DNA of 64,000 nt, from the NCBI GenBank assembly GCA_963784995.1, contig CAWATZ010000012.1, positions 372,001 to 436,000 of the forward strand. The letters run 5' to 3'. Shown here in pieces: positions 37,394 to 47,737 of this stretch. The translations under genes and the position numbers were made by a program. Position 1 is the first letter of the stretch; each line of letters begins with the position of its first letter. The notes beneath the pieces were generated by a model that searched no databases, was not told the origin of the DNA, and was given only the letters and a program-made list of their open reading frames with translations. This stretch comes from CAWATZ01 sp963784995. GTDB lineage: Bacteria; Planctomycetota; Planctomycetia; Gemmatales; Gemmataceae.

Positions 37394-38860
37394 TCAGTTT
37401 TCGGCCAGCCCCTTGATGTGGTTCAGCACCCGCAGGTGGATGCGGTGGATGACGGCGTCGGACCACAATTGCCAGTAGCAGGCCGGCCACATCCGGTTGG
37501 TGTACCAGGTGGTCCCCTCCAGTCGGGTATGACCGTTCTCCAATCGCGTCAGCCGGAACTCGCCGCGCCGGCTGACCAGGAAGCCATCCAGGTGCGGCGG
37601 ATGGATGGTGTACGGGCTCCATTCGCGCATCGGCTCGGGCTGAGACTCGACCCGGAACCCCAGACGCCGTGGCTCCTCCCAGACCTCGATCGGCTCCACG
37701 AAAGCGCCGGTTGAGAACACGCAGCGGCGTTCCGCTCCGGGCCCGTGACCAGAAATCTCGGCCCGCACAGGGTAGGCGACGCCGGTGTGAAAGACCCAAT
37801 CATTCGGCTCCGGCAGCTCCGGGAAGGAAATCACCCGCTTCCAGACTTCCTCCGGCGGCGCTGCGATCTCGACGGCAGAAGACACTTCGATCAGATCGGG
37901 CTCCTCGCCCACGGCCCACTCGGCGGCCATCAGGACCGGCAGTGTCGCGGTGACCACAAGCAGAACGAACGGATTGTGTTCCAGGCTCCAGGGTCGGATC
38001 TGGATGGCATAGCCGACCAGGCCGCCGAGCATGGCCAGGAAGTAGCCGATCGGTGCCGCCATGATCAGACAGATGGCGCCTTCCAGGGCGAAGACCAGCA
38101 TGCCCAGGCCGGCCAGGCTGGTCGCCAGGAAACAGACCAGCATGCAATGGCCGAAACTCTGCGGTCGAGCCAGGCCGAACAGCACCACCGACGCCAGGCC
38201 CATGCAGAACGGCATCCCGACGAACAGGCCCCAGGCGTAATTCTGGAGGACAATGGTGGACAGGATCACCAGGGCCAGGGTGGTCGGGACAACGATGGCC
38301 AGGGCCAGGACGGCACTGCCGGTGACCGTGTCCCGAGTGATGCGCCGATGGGCTTCGCGCAGCCGCTGCCAGCTTTCGCTGCGGCGATACTCGCTGATGG
38401 CGCTGCGGAAGGGGGCCTTGGCAGCAGGGGCGGGACTGTGTCGCTCCACGTCGGCCGGCACTTCCGGGGTGAATTGCGGCTTGCCGGGAAGCACACTGAG
38501 CAGCAAGAAGAGGACGACGTTGACCAGCGGCACGAAAAAGAGCAGCACCAGCGGGATGGGCAGCCCGGCGTCGCGCAGGCGCTGCACGGTGAGCAGGATG
38601 CCGACCAGGATAAACGGCAGGGCCAGCACCAGCAGGGTGCCGTAGAAGACCCGATCCGGCTCCGGCAGCATCAGGACGCCGACCGTCTTGCCGGGCAGGA
38701 CGAAATAGCTGAACGGCAGCCAGTCGCGGTGGAACCCCTGCGTCGCGATCAACCAGTCGAGGGCCTGCTTGATGGCCAGCAGGATGACGCCCGCGAGGAA
38801 GTAGGGGAGCCGGCCGATGACCGCCTCCGAGCGCCACAGGTCTGCAACGCGCAAGCTCAT
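37394..38860 (-). CDS. DUF805 membrane protein with C-terminal SRPBCC domain
   Basis: A 488-aa protein. Residues 10-120 are DUF805-like: LPYFLAGVILLAIKQALDWL, then LVLALPFILVGILLTVQRLRDAGLP. More membrane helices follow (LALAIVVPTTLALVILSTIV and others; about ten in all). From residue ~335 a soluble SRPBCC/polyketide-cyclase-like domain appears (EVSSAVEIAAPPEEVWKRVI, then HTRLEGTTWYTNRMWPACYW), a fold that binds hydrophobic ligands. This join of a polytopic membrane region to a START-like fold suggests lipid or isoprenoid sensing or transport, which is inference. ATG at 38860 is chosen from a GGAGA site; the longer frame translates repeat DNA. Confidence 0.75.
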   Translation of the reverse strand: MSLRVADLWRSEAVIGRLPYFLAGVILLAIKQALDWLIATQGFHRDWLPFSYFVLPGKTVGVLMLPEPDRVFYGTLLVLALPFILVGILLTVQRLRDAGLPIPLVLLFFVPLVNVVLFLLLSVLPGKPQFTPEVPADVERHSPAPAAKAPFRSAISEYRRSESWQRLREAHRRITRDTVTGSAVLALAIVVPTTLALVILSTIVLQNYAWGLFVGMPFCMGLASVVLFGLARPQSFGHCMLVCFLATSLAGLGMLVFALEGAICLIMAAPIGYFLAMLGGLVGYAIQIRPWSLEHNPFVLLVVTATLPVLMAAEWAVGEEPDLIEVSSAVEIAAPPEEVWKRVISFPELPEPNDWVFHTGVAYPVRAEISGHGPGAERRCVFSTGAFVEPIEVWEEPRRLGFRVESQPEPMREWSPYTIHPPHLDGFLVSRRGEFRLTRLENGHTRLEGTTWYTNRMWPACYWQLWSDAVIHRIHLRVLNHIKGLAEN

Positions 38861-39045
38861 GAGGGACTTCTCCAACAAGAGCGGAAGGAACGACTCCAGG
38901 ATCAACCGCGATGGCGGCGGGGAGTTAACCTCGACACCGGGTGATTTCATCGAATAGAATTCTGCCTGCCCTGCCGGCCATTTTTTTGGCAATGGCGGAC
39001 AGGACTGATGCTGTCTCTGCTGGTCCCAGGGATGCCAGCAAGGGA

Positions 39046-39088
39046 CATTTTTCTGCCTGCCTGCCATCTGCCAGGGTATTCGGGAAAG
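39046..39088 (+). repeat. Dispersed repeat with core TGCCAGGGTATTCGGG, copy B
   Basis: A 43-base core from CATTTTTCTGCCTGCC to GGGAAAG. Similarity to copy A starts about 90 bases upstream with TTCTGCCTGCCCTGCC near 38962. It lies in the 290-base gap between two minus-strand genes; nothing else is seen there. Confidence 0.75.
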
Positions 39089-39150
39089 CCTGGCTCACCG
39101 CCGCCTTCCCTGCCTTTCCGTGCCGGCTTTCCTCTGTGAGGTCGAAGCTC

Positions 39151-42100
39151 TCATAATTGGGGCAACGAACCAGTCAGTGCTGACTGGTAATCAACCTCCC
39201 GCAGTGGTTCACCGCGTAATGCTTCCAACCACTCCTTGAGATACGGATCACCCCACGTCAAAAGCCGCACGCCCTCGTGGCCTGGCTGCACAACTGCGCT
39301 CTCGTCCTCTGCCGGCGCAGTGGGCGGGTGGCGGTCAGCAAGCTCACCGCTGAACGTGGCCAGGATCTCCTCGGTCTCGCCGATGCCGAGGTGTGGCGGC
39401 GCATAGGGCCAGGTGAGCGACAAGCAGCCCTGGGTGCCGTCGGCCGTGGCAGTGCTGGTGCCGGGTTCGGGGACCGTCAGGATGCGCATGCCTGGTGCCG
39501 GATGGCTCAAGCACCAGGCGGCGAGTTGTTCCTGCGTCACGGGCGGCGGCTCCTGGCTTGCAGGCGGCAGGTCGTCGCTGGCCACCACTCTCTCCAGGGC
39601 GTCGGCGACGGCTGGCGGCCTCTTCTGCTGGGCAAGATCAAGCTGGCGTCGCGCCTCGGCCAGCTCGATCTCGCCCTGGGCCAGCTTGCGGAAGATTCGA
39701 GGCATCTCGGCCAGGATCGGCTGCAACGGACCCACGACCTCCTCGAAAACGCCAATGCGATCCTTCAGGGTCAAATAGGTGTCCTCCTCAATGGTCCCCT
39801 GCAAGTACAGGTTCAACACCTTCACCACAGGAGCCTCCTGGCCGATGCGGTCGATGCGGCCGATGCGCTGCTCGACCCGCATCGGGTTCCAGGGCAGATC
39901 GTAGTTGATCAGAGCCGAGAACTGCTGGAGGTTCAAGCCTTCCGACGCCGCATCGGTCCCGAGAAGGATGTCGATGGGGTGGCGATGATCGCGCCGGCAA
40001 CGGGCCTTGACCTCCGCCTTGTCCACGATCCGCCAACCGTTCCTGGCCGGCTCCCACACCTCCCCTCCGCGACCGGAATAGCAGGCCATGCGGCCACCGG
40101 AGAGAGCCGCCAGTTTCTCGCGGATGAAGTCGAGAGTGTCGAGGTACTGCGTGAAGACGATCACGCGATGGCCGAGGGCCATCACCTCATCTAGCCGGGT
40201 ACGAAACGCCTCGAACTTGCTATCGGCGTCCACCCGTGCCAGGGCGGCGACATAGTCGGCCAGGTAGGTCCGCTCCTGCTCCAGCCGTTCCCGCCGTCGC
40301 GGGTCGGCCCACAGCCGCAAGAGCCGGCGCCGTTCCCGCTCGACCACGGTCGGCACGTCCACTGCTTCCTCTTCCTCTTCTTCGTTCAGTTCTTGCTGCC
40401 ACTCGCTTGCCGCTGCCTGGGTCGCGATTTCCTGCTGGACGGCGGCGATCAGGTCGCGACGGCGTTCGAGACTGCGGCGGAAACTGTAGAAGCAGCTGGC
40501 CAGCCGCTTGCGAAACACCGCCATCAGGAAGCCGACGCCGCTGCGTTCCTCCTCGGGCAACTCGGCCAGGCGGTAGAACTTGCTGCACAACTCGTCGATG
40601 CGGTGGTACAACGCCTGCTCGGTCGGCGTCTGAAACGCCACGGGCACGTCCTCGGGCTCGCGGACGGCCAGCCCGGCCTGGAGCAGGCCGCGCTCCTTGT
40701 ACGCGCGCAGGGTCTGTCGGGTATGGCGGAACATGTGGACGGCCAGTGGGGTCTCCAGGGCCAGGTACGGTGTCATCGCCTCGGCCTGTGGGGAAGTGAC
40801 CCCTTGCAGCAGAAGCGACAGGCCGGCCCCACCGCCTTTGATTCTGGTCACGAGAGTACGCCAGGCGAATTCCGTCCAGTGACGTGGAACCTCGGCCGGG
40901 GAAAGATCCTTGGCACCAAGGGCGACGGCCTGTCGGGTCATGCCAACCACATCCGTCCGGACTTCCTTCCGCATCGGGAACTCTCGCAAGAGATCGAAGA
41001 AGTTCTGAAAGCCTGTCAGGGTCGCCCAGTTGCCCCAGCGGGTGTCTTCCAGGCCGGCAAGCAGGAGAAGATCGTGGACCTCCTGAGTTTCCAATTGCAT
41101 CGGGGTTGCGGTCAGCAGCCACAGGCAGCGAAATAACTGCCGCTGCTTCAGTTCCTGCAACAAGCCCAGCAGCAGGTTCGGGTCGTTGGCCCCGAAGACT
41201 CGCCGGCGGGCCGCATGCGCCTCGTCCACCAGGACGGCGTCCCATGGTCGCGATGCGGCGAGGACCGCGCCCTGCCGTTCCTGCCGGGCGATCAGGTGCC
41301 GCGACACGATCACGATGCCGTCCTCGTCCCACGGACTGTCGCAGCGCCGTGTGCGGCCTCCGACATCGTGCAGCATCTGGCCATCGTAGAACCAGGCGGT
41401 CAGGGCGAACTTCTCGCGCAGCTCCTCCATCCACTGGCGGATCAGGTTACGCGGGGCGATGATCAGCACGCGACGCAGGTTCCCCCGCAAGATCAGGGAC
41501 CGCAGAACCAAACCGGCTTCGATGGTCTTGCCGAGCCCGACTTCGTCGCAGAACAGGTACGATTGAGGGAAGCCGGCCACGGCGCGGTGGTGAACGATGG
41601 TTTGGTGCGGGAACGGCTGGAGAGGCTTGCCGTCTGCCCACAGGGGATGCAGGACCAGCGCCTCGCCGCCGGGCAGTCGCGGAGCGTCGAGAAACCATTG
41701 GGCCTGGATGCGGTCTTGAAGGGACGGTGCCGCGACCGCCGCTCCCCCTTCCATCGGGTCGTGCCGGGGAGGCTGCTGGTCGGGCGGGCGGAACGCGGCC
41801 AGGTGTTCGGCGACGGCTCTGGGAAGCGGCAGGACCAGAAGACCGGGGTCCAGGCCGCGCCAGATTCTGTCGAACTCGTCGGCATAGAAGCGGCAGTCGT
41901 CCGCGTCCTGCTCCGAGGCCCAGGATCGCTTCACCTCGAACATCTCGCGGTTGCGAGTCCAGGCGGCGCTGGTTTCGTTGACGCTGCCCTGGAAGACGAT
42001 GACGGTGCCGTCGCCGTTGGACAGGATGCCGGCCTTGGGGTGGTAGAGGGCCCCGCCACGGCCCGGGTAGCATGGCCGGCCGGCGTGGTCCAGCGGCAGG

Positions 42101-42555
42101 GCGATGCGGACCTCCAGCAAGCCGGCCGCCACCATCCAGGCCAGCGCCCCGTAGCGGTCCCGGGCGATCTGGTCGGCCTCCGGACGCCAGCCCCGCGGCA
42201 GACCGAGCCGCAGGCACTCGTCATCGGTCAAATCCAGCCGCCGCGTCCCCGTCCGTTCCAGGCTGGCCCGCAAGGAATCGACGCCCCGGCGGTAGGCGTC
42301 GATGTCCTCGGGACTCCACGTCGTCCCGGTGATCAATCGCATCGCGGGGCGGTCAGGCGGGGGCTGACGCCTCACGTTTTGGATGAAAGCCGCAAGCCCA
42401 GCCGCGACTTGCACGAGTGCGGCGCTGTCGAAGTATCCGGACTGCCGGTCGTAACGAGTCGCCTGGCCGAGCACCGGGACGTAGAACTCGTTGACGAGCT
42501 GGCCGGCCTGCCCGCTGTAGCGTCGCTGGAGGTGTTGCAGGTCGCGAAAACCCAC
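39151..42555 (-). CDS. PLD nuclease-SNF2 helicase, last gene of the defence-like operon
   Basis: An 1134-aa fusion. Residues ~15-220 form a phospholipase-D-type domain with YHPKAGILSNGDGTVIVFQG (HxK...D) and SVNETSAAWTRN. From ~300 a SNF2-type ATPase follows: CDEVGLGKTIEAGLVLRSL (Walker A), VLVDEAHAARR (DEAH), LWLLTATPMQLE, VIVFTQYLDTLDFIREKLAA and VEQRIGRIDRIGQ. The core motifs are present. The PLD domain shows one HxK set, so a dimer would be needed for cleavage. GTG at 42555 is three bases after the methylase stop, with GGAGG overlapping that stop. It resembles DISARM DrmD/DrmC functions merged in one chain; ATP-driven DNA translocation with nuclease action on foreign DNA is inferred. Confidence 0.85.
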   Translation of the reverse strand: MGFRDLQHLQRRYSGQAGQLVNEFYVPVLGQATRYDRQSGYFDSAALVQVAAGLAAFIQNVRRQPPPDRPAMRLITGTTWSPEDIDAYRRGVDSLRASLERTGTRRLDLTDDECLRLGLPRGWRPEADQIARDRYGALAWMVAAGLLEVRIALPLDHAGRPCYPGRGGALYHPKAGILSNGDGTVIVFQGSVNETSAAWTRNREMFEVKRSWASEQDADDCRFYADEFDRIWRGLDPGLLVLPLPRAVAEHLAAFRPPDQQPPRHDPMEGGAAVAAPSLQDRIQAQWFLDAPRLPGGEALVLHPLWADGKPLQPFPHQTIVHHRAVAGFPQSYLFCDEVGLGKTIEAGLVLRSLILRGNLRRVLIIAPRNLIRQWMEELREKFALTAWFYDGQMLHDVGGRTRRCDSPWDEDGIVIVSRHLIARQERQGAVLAASRPWDAVLVDEAHAARRRVFGANDPNLLLGLLQELKQRQLFRCLWLLTATPMQLETQEVHDLLLLAGLEDTRWGNWATLTGFQNFFDLLREFPMRKEVRTDVVGMTRQAVALGAKDLSPAEVPRHWTEFAWRTLVTRIKGGGAGLSLLLQGVTSPQAEAMTPYLALETPLAVHMFRHTRQTLRAYKERGLLQAGLAVREPEDVPVAFQTPTEQALYHRIDELCSKFYRLAELPEEERSGVGFLMAVFRKRLASCFYSFRRSLERRRDLIAAVQQEIATQAAASEWQQELNEEEEEEAVDVPTVVERERRRLLRLWADPRRRERLEQERTYLADYVAALARVDADSKFEAFRTRLDEVMALGHRVIVFTQYLDTLDFIREKLAALSGGRMACYSGRGGEVWEPARNGWRIVDKAEVKARCRRDHRHPIDILLGTDAASEGLNLQQFSALINYDLPWNPMRVEQRIGRIDRIGQEAPVVKVLNLYLQGTIEEDTYLTLKDRIGVFEEVVGPLQPILAEMPRIFRKLAQGEIELAEARRQLDLAQQKRPPAVADALERVVASDDLPPASQEPPPVTQEQLAAWCLSHPAPGMRILTVPEPGTSTATADGTQGCLSLTWPYAPPHLGIGETEEILATFSGELADRHPPTAPAEDESAVVQPGHEGVRLLTWGDPYLKEWLEALRGEPLREVDYQSALTGSLPQL

Positions 42556-42558
42556 GGT

Positions 42559-45500
42559 TCACCTCCGCCCACTCTTGATGGCTAGATCCCAGGCTGTCCC
42601 GGCTTGTGTCGTCGCCTCATGCCAGGCGTCGTCGGCTCGCCGCTTGCCGAACGCCTGCCGCAGCAAGTGCAGCGTCACGGCGAACGCCCCCCGGAAACTG
42701 CGGTCCTCCGCGTAGCCGCTGTTCCGCAGCCATTGCTTCAGCGCATCGAGCCCGCGATGGTCTTGCTCGCCGCCGGCCATCAAACCGATGGCGTTCCACA
42801 CCGCCGCGCCAAGGAAGCCGGGAAACGTCCGCTCGTCCCACACGTCTGCCTCGCGGGCCTTGCGGTCGCGGGCGGACACCTCATCCTTGCCGACCAGGTT
42901 CCGTGCCAGCAGCCCGAGATTCACCTCCTTCGGTGGCTTCAGCGTGTAGATGTCTTTCTCGATGCTCAGGAGTTGCTTGATGCTCTTGAAATCCTCCTTC
43001 TTGAGCCCCAGCGCCTTGGACAGTTTCTGAACGTCGTCGCTGTCCGAAACGTCCCCCTGGAAGGTATCCAGCCAGAGCCAGAGTACCTGAGTGTTCTTGT
43101 CCACCGTCTCGGCGTTGAAGCCCTCCCCCACGTCTGCAAAGGCGGCCAGCACGGTCAGTTCTCCCAGGATTTGTTCCAGGCGGAAGAGCCCGACGGTCTT
43201 GTACGCTTCGTCCAGGGCCAGTTCCAGATCGATGGGCTGGCCAGCGAGACCGGTGATGGGCCAGTGCCGGCCGACCTCGCCCAGCGCCGGCCCCAGGGCC
43301 GACAGATACAGGTCCGTACCCGACAACCCCTGTGACTGAAACCGGGCAGCCGCCTTGCGAGCCACCTCGGCCACACGGCTCTGCACTCGACCCCAGTTGC
43401 CTGTGACCTGGCTGGCCTCCTCGCGGGGCAGGCACAGCAACAGCACCGTACTGCGGGCCGCGTCCAGGCCGCGGATGTTCAGGCTGCTCTCTGCCTCCGT
43501 GTGAATGGGGATCGACGTGCGGATCTCGAAACCCTCCCGGATGAGAGCAGCACCAGCGCTCGCCACGCCTTGGTCATCTTGTGGTTGAACATGATGACCA
43601 TGCGGCCGGCCGGGTGCAGCAGTTGCTTGGCCCGGCGGAAGACAGCGGCCATCTTGTCCTCGTAGAACTTGTCCGCCCGGTCGGCAGCCGTCGGCGGCTC
43701 TGATCCGACCCGTTCCTTCGCCAATCGTTCGCGATCGGGTTTCGTCCACTTGCGACCGGTGTCGGGGTTGCGTGTGTCCTTGTGGCTTTCCAGGGCGGAC
43801 TCGTAACGCGATTTCCAGGTAGCCTGGTCGGCCTCGGCTTCCCGGCGCCAGCGAGCGGCGTTGGCGACAGCCTCGCGGTTGCACTCAGCCAGTTCCTCGC
43901 GGAAGAGATGTTCGAGCCCTGGCCAGTCGTGCAGTGCTCGCTTCAGCCAGACGTAGAAGAAATTGGACAGCTCGCTGTACTGCACGTTGCCGTAGTAAGG
44001 CGGATCGACGCAAATGAGGTGGACCGTTCCAGGGGACGGCGTGTCCAGAGCGGCGGCATCGTTGTTGGTCACGGTCGGAACGATGACCTCGGGGCGGATG
44101 TAACCTGTTTCGTTCCGAGCGTCGGCAACTAGCGGAGCAGCGGCGTCCGTTTCGGTTACTTCGGCAAAGTCATCCGCAGTCGGTTCAGCTTCTTCTTCGC
44201 CGTTCTCATCGTCACTTCCTTCCAGGGAGACAGCCTCACCATGGATCAGGCCGGCAAGAGCTTCGTAGGCGCCGATGACCTGATTCGCGCCCCACATTAC
44301 CGTTTCCCGTGCTCCTTCCATCTCGGTGAAACTGGGATGAAAGCGAAAATCGTGGGCCATCATCATTCCGCGAATCTGGCGACGGCCATCGTGCCAGGAG
44401 GACGACACACAGTTATAGTTAATGACTTTACTGACCATTAAGGCGAGGTAAACGGCGACAGCCTCGGCTTGGTCAGGAGGCAGATCCGCTCGGGCTCGGG
44501 CCTGAGCCGCGCACACTTCTTCAAGCACCGTCACGTTGACCAATAATTGTCGGGGCAGAAAGAAATCACGCCAGTACTTCAGGCCGTACTCACGCGGTCG
44601 CTTGTCCTCCATAATCTCCGGCACTTCCTCGCTGGGTATCAGGTTTGACCAACGAGGCCGAAGTCGTCGAAGTTCCTCAGCAGCAGCCTTGACCGCATCC
44701 AAGTCAACCGTTGTAGCGATACGGAATCGCCATAGGTAGCGGATCTTGACATCGCCATCCTTGTAGGTCAACCGCACTGGCACTCGTGAGGAGATAGCTG
44801 CCAGTTGGCTGGGCATGCCACCTTGATTCTCTTTCGAGCGGGCATACTTCTTGACCTCATGTTCAGCCAGGATCTTGCCGCAGCGAGGACAAACTGCTCG
44901 GCCATTGATGCAAGTGGGTGTACTTCGTGGATGCCACGCCCCACCATTAAGGCTGGGCCAGATGCAATCAGTCCAGGCTGGCTGCCGCACAAGTCGAAAG
45001 CCGCAATCATTGCTTACTTGTCGGTCCGGGATTTCGGGAAAGATCGCCAGGGAAGCTTCGGGGGCTTTCTTCTTGGTCGAGATGAGGAAGTTGGTGGACA
45101 ACGGAATGTTCAACTGACAGTTGGGACAAGGGATGGTTCGGAACCAAAACCAGGTGTTTCGGATGGGATCGCAATCTGTTGCAGGCTCACGGCGAATGAT
45201 GTCTTTTGCGCGGAAGAAAGCAGTTGCGTTTGCTTCCTCTTCCGGCCACCAGATACTACCCTCCTGGAAGGGAAAGAATTGTTCGAGTCGGGCCCTGACG
45301 GTGGCATGGCACTGAAGGGCATATTTCCGAATGGAATCGGCCAGTGATCGGCCAAACCGGGCTGGATATTCCAACGTCGCTTTGAGGATCAGTGCGGCGA
45401 CTGGATTTAAGTCATTGGCCCAGACTTTGAAGCCATGGCGGATGCCCTCCAAAGGGATGGAGCCTCCTCCCCCCATGCTGTCTAGCATGGTCAGCGGCTC

Positions 45501-46058
45501 ATTCTGTTGGAGTCCCAACAAGTGGCGGATCGTCTGGTGAATTGCCGCCAACAACTCCGAACTGGGGGGGACGGCAAAGGCGCGGGGATGGCGATACCCC
45601 CAGTCCGATCCCAACGTCACTCTCCGCCCCTTGTCGGCATCCTCCGCGAGAGCGAGACGACGATAGGCACGGTCGGCATCTCCCAATATCCCCAGGCTTC
45701 GTAACAGGCGACGATGTTCCGGTGTTAACACTGTGGCGGGAACGTCGGTTACCAAGCTCCGGAAGAAATCTTTCAGCCGCTCGTATTTTGCCGAGAGGCT
45801 CAACACGTCGGCCTCGGTCGGTTCGGAGATTTCATCTGGCAACACGGCCTCATCGAAGCGGACGTCGAAGGGCAATAGCGCTGCGAGGACGCCGACTCGA
45901 CAGACCGTCGGTGGTCGCCTGGCCCACCAAATATGCAACCGATTCTGCGGCGGCCGTTCGCGGGCGTTGTTGTCGCGCTGGCACTCTGCCGACAGCGAGG
46001 CACAGGGAAGGCCGGCTTCGAGAAACGACGGTTTGGTCTTGGTGAAGCGCTGGGTCAT
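42559..46058 (-). CDS. DUF1156 DNA methylase (one frameshift)
   Basis: Reads as about 1165 aa. The N-terminus (SFLEAGLPCASLSAECQRDN, then RLHIWWARRPPTVCR) is the DUF1156 module. TMLDSMGGGGSIPLEGIRHG is the AdoMet-binding motif, CPNC and CPRCGK form a zinc-like insertion, and DPPYYGNVQYSELSNFFYVW (near residue 685) is motif IV of amino-methyltransferases. A one-base break near 43560 divides MFNHKMTKAWRAL from ALIREGFEIRTSIPIHTEAE; pieces are 46058-43479 and about 43565-42559. The C-terminal third is family-specific and unassigned. ATG at 46058 overlaps the upstream stop (ATGA). Base-modifying self-marking, most likely N6-adenine or N4-cytosine, is inferred. GC content dips around 44.8-45.3 kb, which suggests transfer. 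Confidence 0.85.
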
Positions 46059-47220
46059 GTTCTCTCCGTCTGTGGCGTCGGTGCCTGTTGGAGGAGGCGG
46101 AAGCCGGTAACGTCGTCTACCCGGTAAATCCGTCCAGTCCGCCGTAGAACACCTTCGAGTATGACGGGCTGGGGCGGGTTGTGGGCCAACCAGGCGGTAT
46201 GGTAGTCGTTCACGTTCAGATTGGTGCGAGCGCGGATTGTATCGTTCTCCAGGTCCACGAGCCGCAAGATGACCTCGCCTTCCATCTGACCATCGGCGTT
46301 GGGCCGGCCGTTCAGCGTGTCCACGAAACCGAACAGCATTTGCCGCTGGGGAGCATGCACCGGCCGCAGCCGTGTTGCGAGCGTCTCGATGCGGCCGAAC
46401 GTCTCCCGCCGCAGGCTTACCACTCCAGGCAACGGCAGAGCGGCCGGTGGCGGCATCGTCCTGGCCCAACTCGCCGCAATCGTGAGCTTCGAGCCGTCCC
46501 CTTCAGGCGTCATGTCCAGCAGTCCCTCGCACAGGTTGGCGCTGATGACCGGTTCGCCCTCCACCGGGTTGAGCAGCGAGTCCAATTCGTCAGCATCGAG
46601 GGCCTGGGACAGCCGTTTCAAAGATCGCATCAGCAGGGAGGTCACTCGCCGGGTAAACGGTGTCTGATCGACCAGCGGTTCTGGGACAGGGACAGCATGA
46701 AGAGGGCAGGCAACGGTCACAATAAAACTGCCACGTTCCGTCTGCCCCAGGCGGCACTGCTGGAGGAACTGCTCCGCCTCAGCCAGGCTCATGCGCGGGT
46801 AATAGCGCTGCGGGCGAAGCTCACTGCATGCGGCAGCCAGAAGCTGTCTGCGGGCGCCGACCATCATGTCGATACCGTGGTCGAGCGGCACATCCCCGTT
46901 GGCTGCTGCTGGCCCTGACTCCTGGAAGCGCAGCACGTCAGCCGGCGGCAACAGCAGGTCGTTGAGTACCTCAAGAGCAGGCCGGCCTTCTTTCTCGGCA
47001 AGGATGCTCACCACATCCCCCATGGCCCGGGCAAAGCCGTGCGCGGCGGAATCAGCGGAACAAGAATCTGATCGAGGTCGGATGTTGGGTGAGAAAAAAT
47101 GGCGCCGCGGTAGTCGCTCAAGCTTCTCTCGCGTACCCAGCCCGTTGAGCTGGCGTACTGCTTGACCTCGACAGGATCGAGGCGTTCAAGCAGATCCAAT
47201 GGGAGGTTCTCAGACCACAT
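46055..47220 (-). CDS. Unknown operon protein upstream of the DUF1156 methylase (one frameshift)
   Basis: Two frame pieces combine: MWSENLPLDLLERLDPVEVK to ILVPLIP (47220-47050), then GFARAMGDVVSILAEKEGRP onward (47050-46055), about 388 aa in all. A single base change near 47050 joins them. The middle has ISANLCEGLLDMTPEGDGSK and the end TLNGRPNADGQMEGEVILRL, then GVLRRTGRIYRVDDVTGFRL. I recognise no catalytic motif; the beta-rich C-terminal half could be a DNA- or protein-binding module. The start overlaps the DUF4365 gene by 11 bases and the end overlaps the methylase start (ATGA), so it is an integral operon member, probably a subunit of the complex. Confidence 0.65.
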
Positions 47221-47737
47221 AGGGAATCCGCTCCTTTCGAGCGAAGCGCGAAAGCAAAATGCGGAACTCCTCCACCGAGAAGACATTCGTCCCTGGAATG
47301 TACACGGTCTGTCCACTCTGAGATCCGGTCGGTGCTTCGTGAAGACTGAGCCAGTAGGCACAACGACGGGTAATCAGACTCTCAGCAGTCCAGGTGAGCC
47401 ACTCCCCCGGGTCCGGTGGGAGGAACAATACGACGAGAACCTGTGGATTGGGCACGTCCGGATCACGCAGTTCGTTGTAGTTCTTGGCTCGGAGCCAGAA
47501 TGAGATGCGGTTGTTCTGAATGCCAGGGGGTTCGCTTGTTGCCTTCAATTGCACGTCAACCGTGAACCGAGTGAGTGTCCCCGGAATCATCTGTCCTTTG
47601 TGATGGACGCGGACATCGACGCCCATGCCGTCACTGTGGTGCCCGCTCACCTCGCAGGCGCAGCCGCAGCGCGAGACAACCGCGTGAAGGTACGCATAAC
47701 TCAATTCGCTCTTGATGTCGTTGTCACTGAGCGGCAC
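47210..47737 (-). CDS. DUF4365 nuclease-like protein
   Basis: A 175-aa protein with the DUF4365 layout: an N-terminal helix (DIKSELSYAYLHAVVSRCGC), then GMGVDVRVHHKGQ, FTVDVQLKATSEPP and a C-terminal strand-helix region ending VFSVEEFRILLSRFARKE. The D...QxK arrangement is that of PD-(D/E)xK-type endonucleases, so cleavage of DNA is plausible. The start is GTG at 47737, preceded by AGAGGAAG; this makes a 14-base overlap with the gene before. Together with methylase, helicase and ATPase it supports a restriction-like function. The active-site set is incomplete by eye, so inactivity is possible. Confidence 0.7.
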   Translation of the reverse strand: MPLSDNDIKSELSYAYLHAVVSRCGCACEVSGHHSDGMGVDVRVHHKGQMIPGTLTRFTVDVQLKATSEPPGIQNNRISFWLRAKNYNELRDPDVPNPQVLVVLFLPPDPGEWLTWTAESLITRRCAYWLSLHEAPTGSQSGQTVYIPGTNVFSVEEFRILLSRFARKERIPYVV

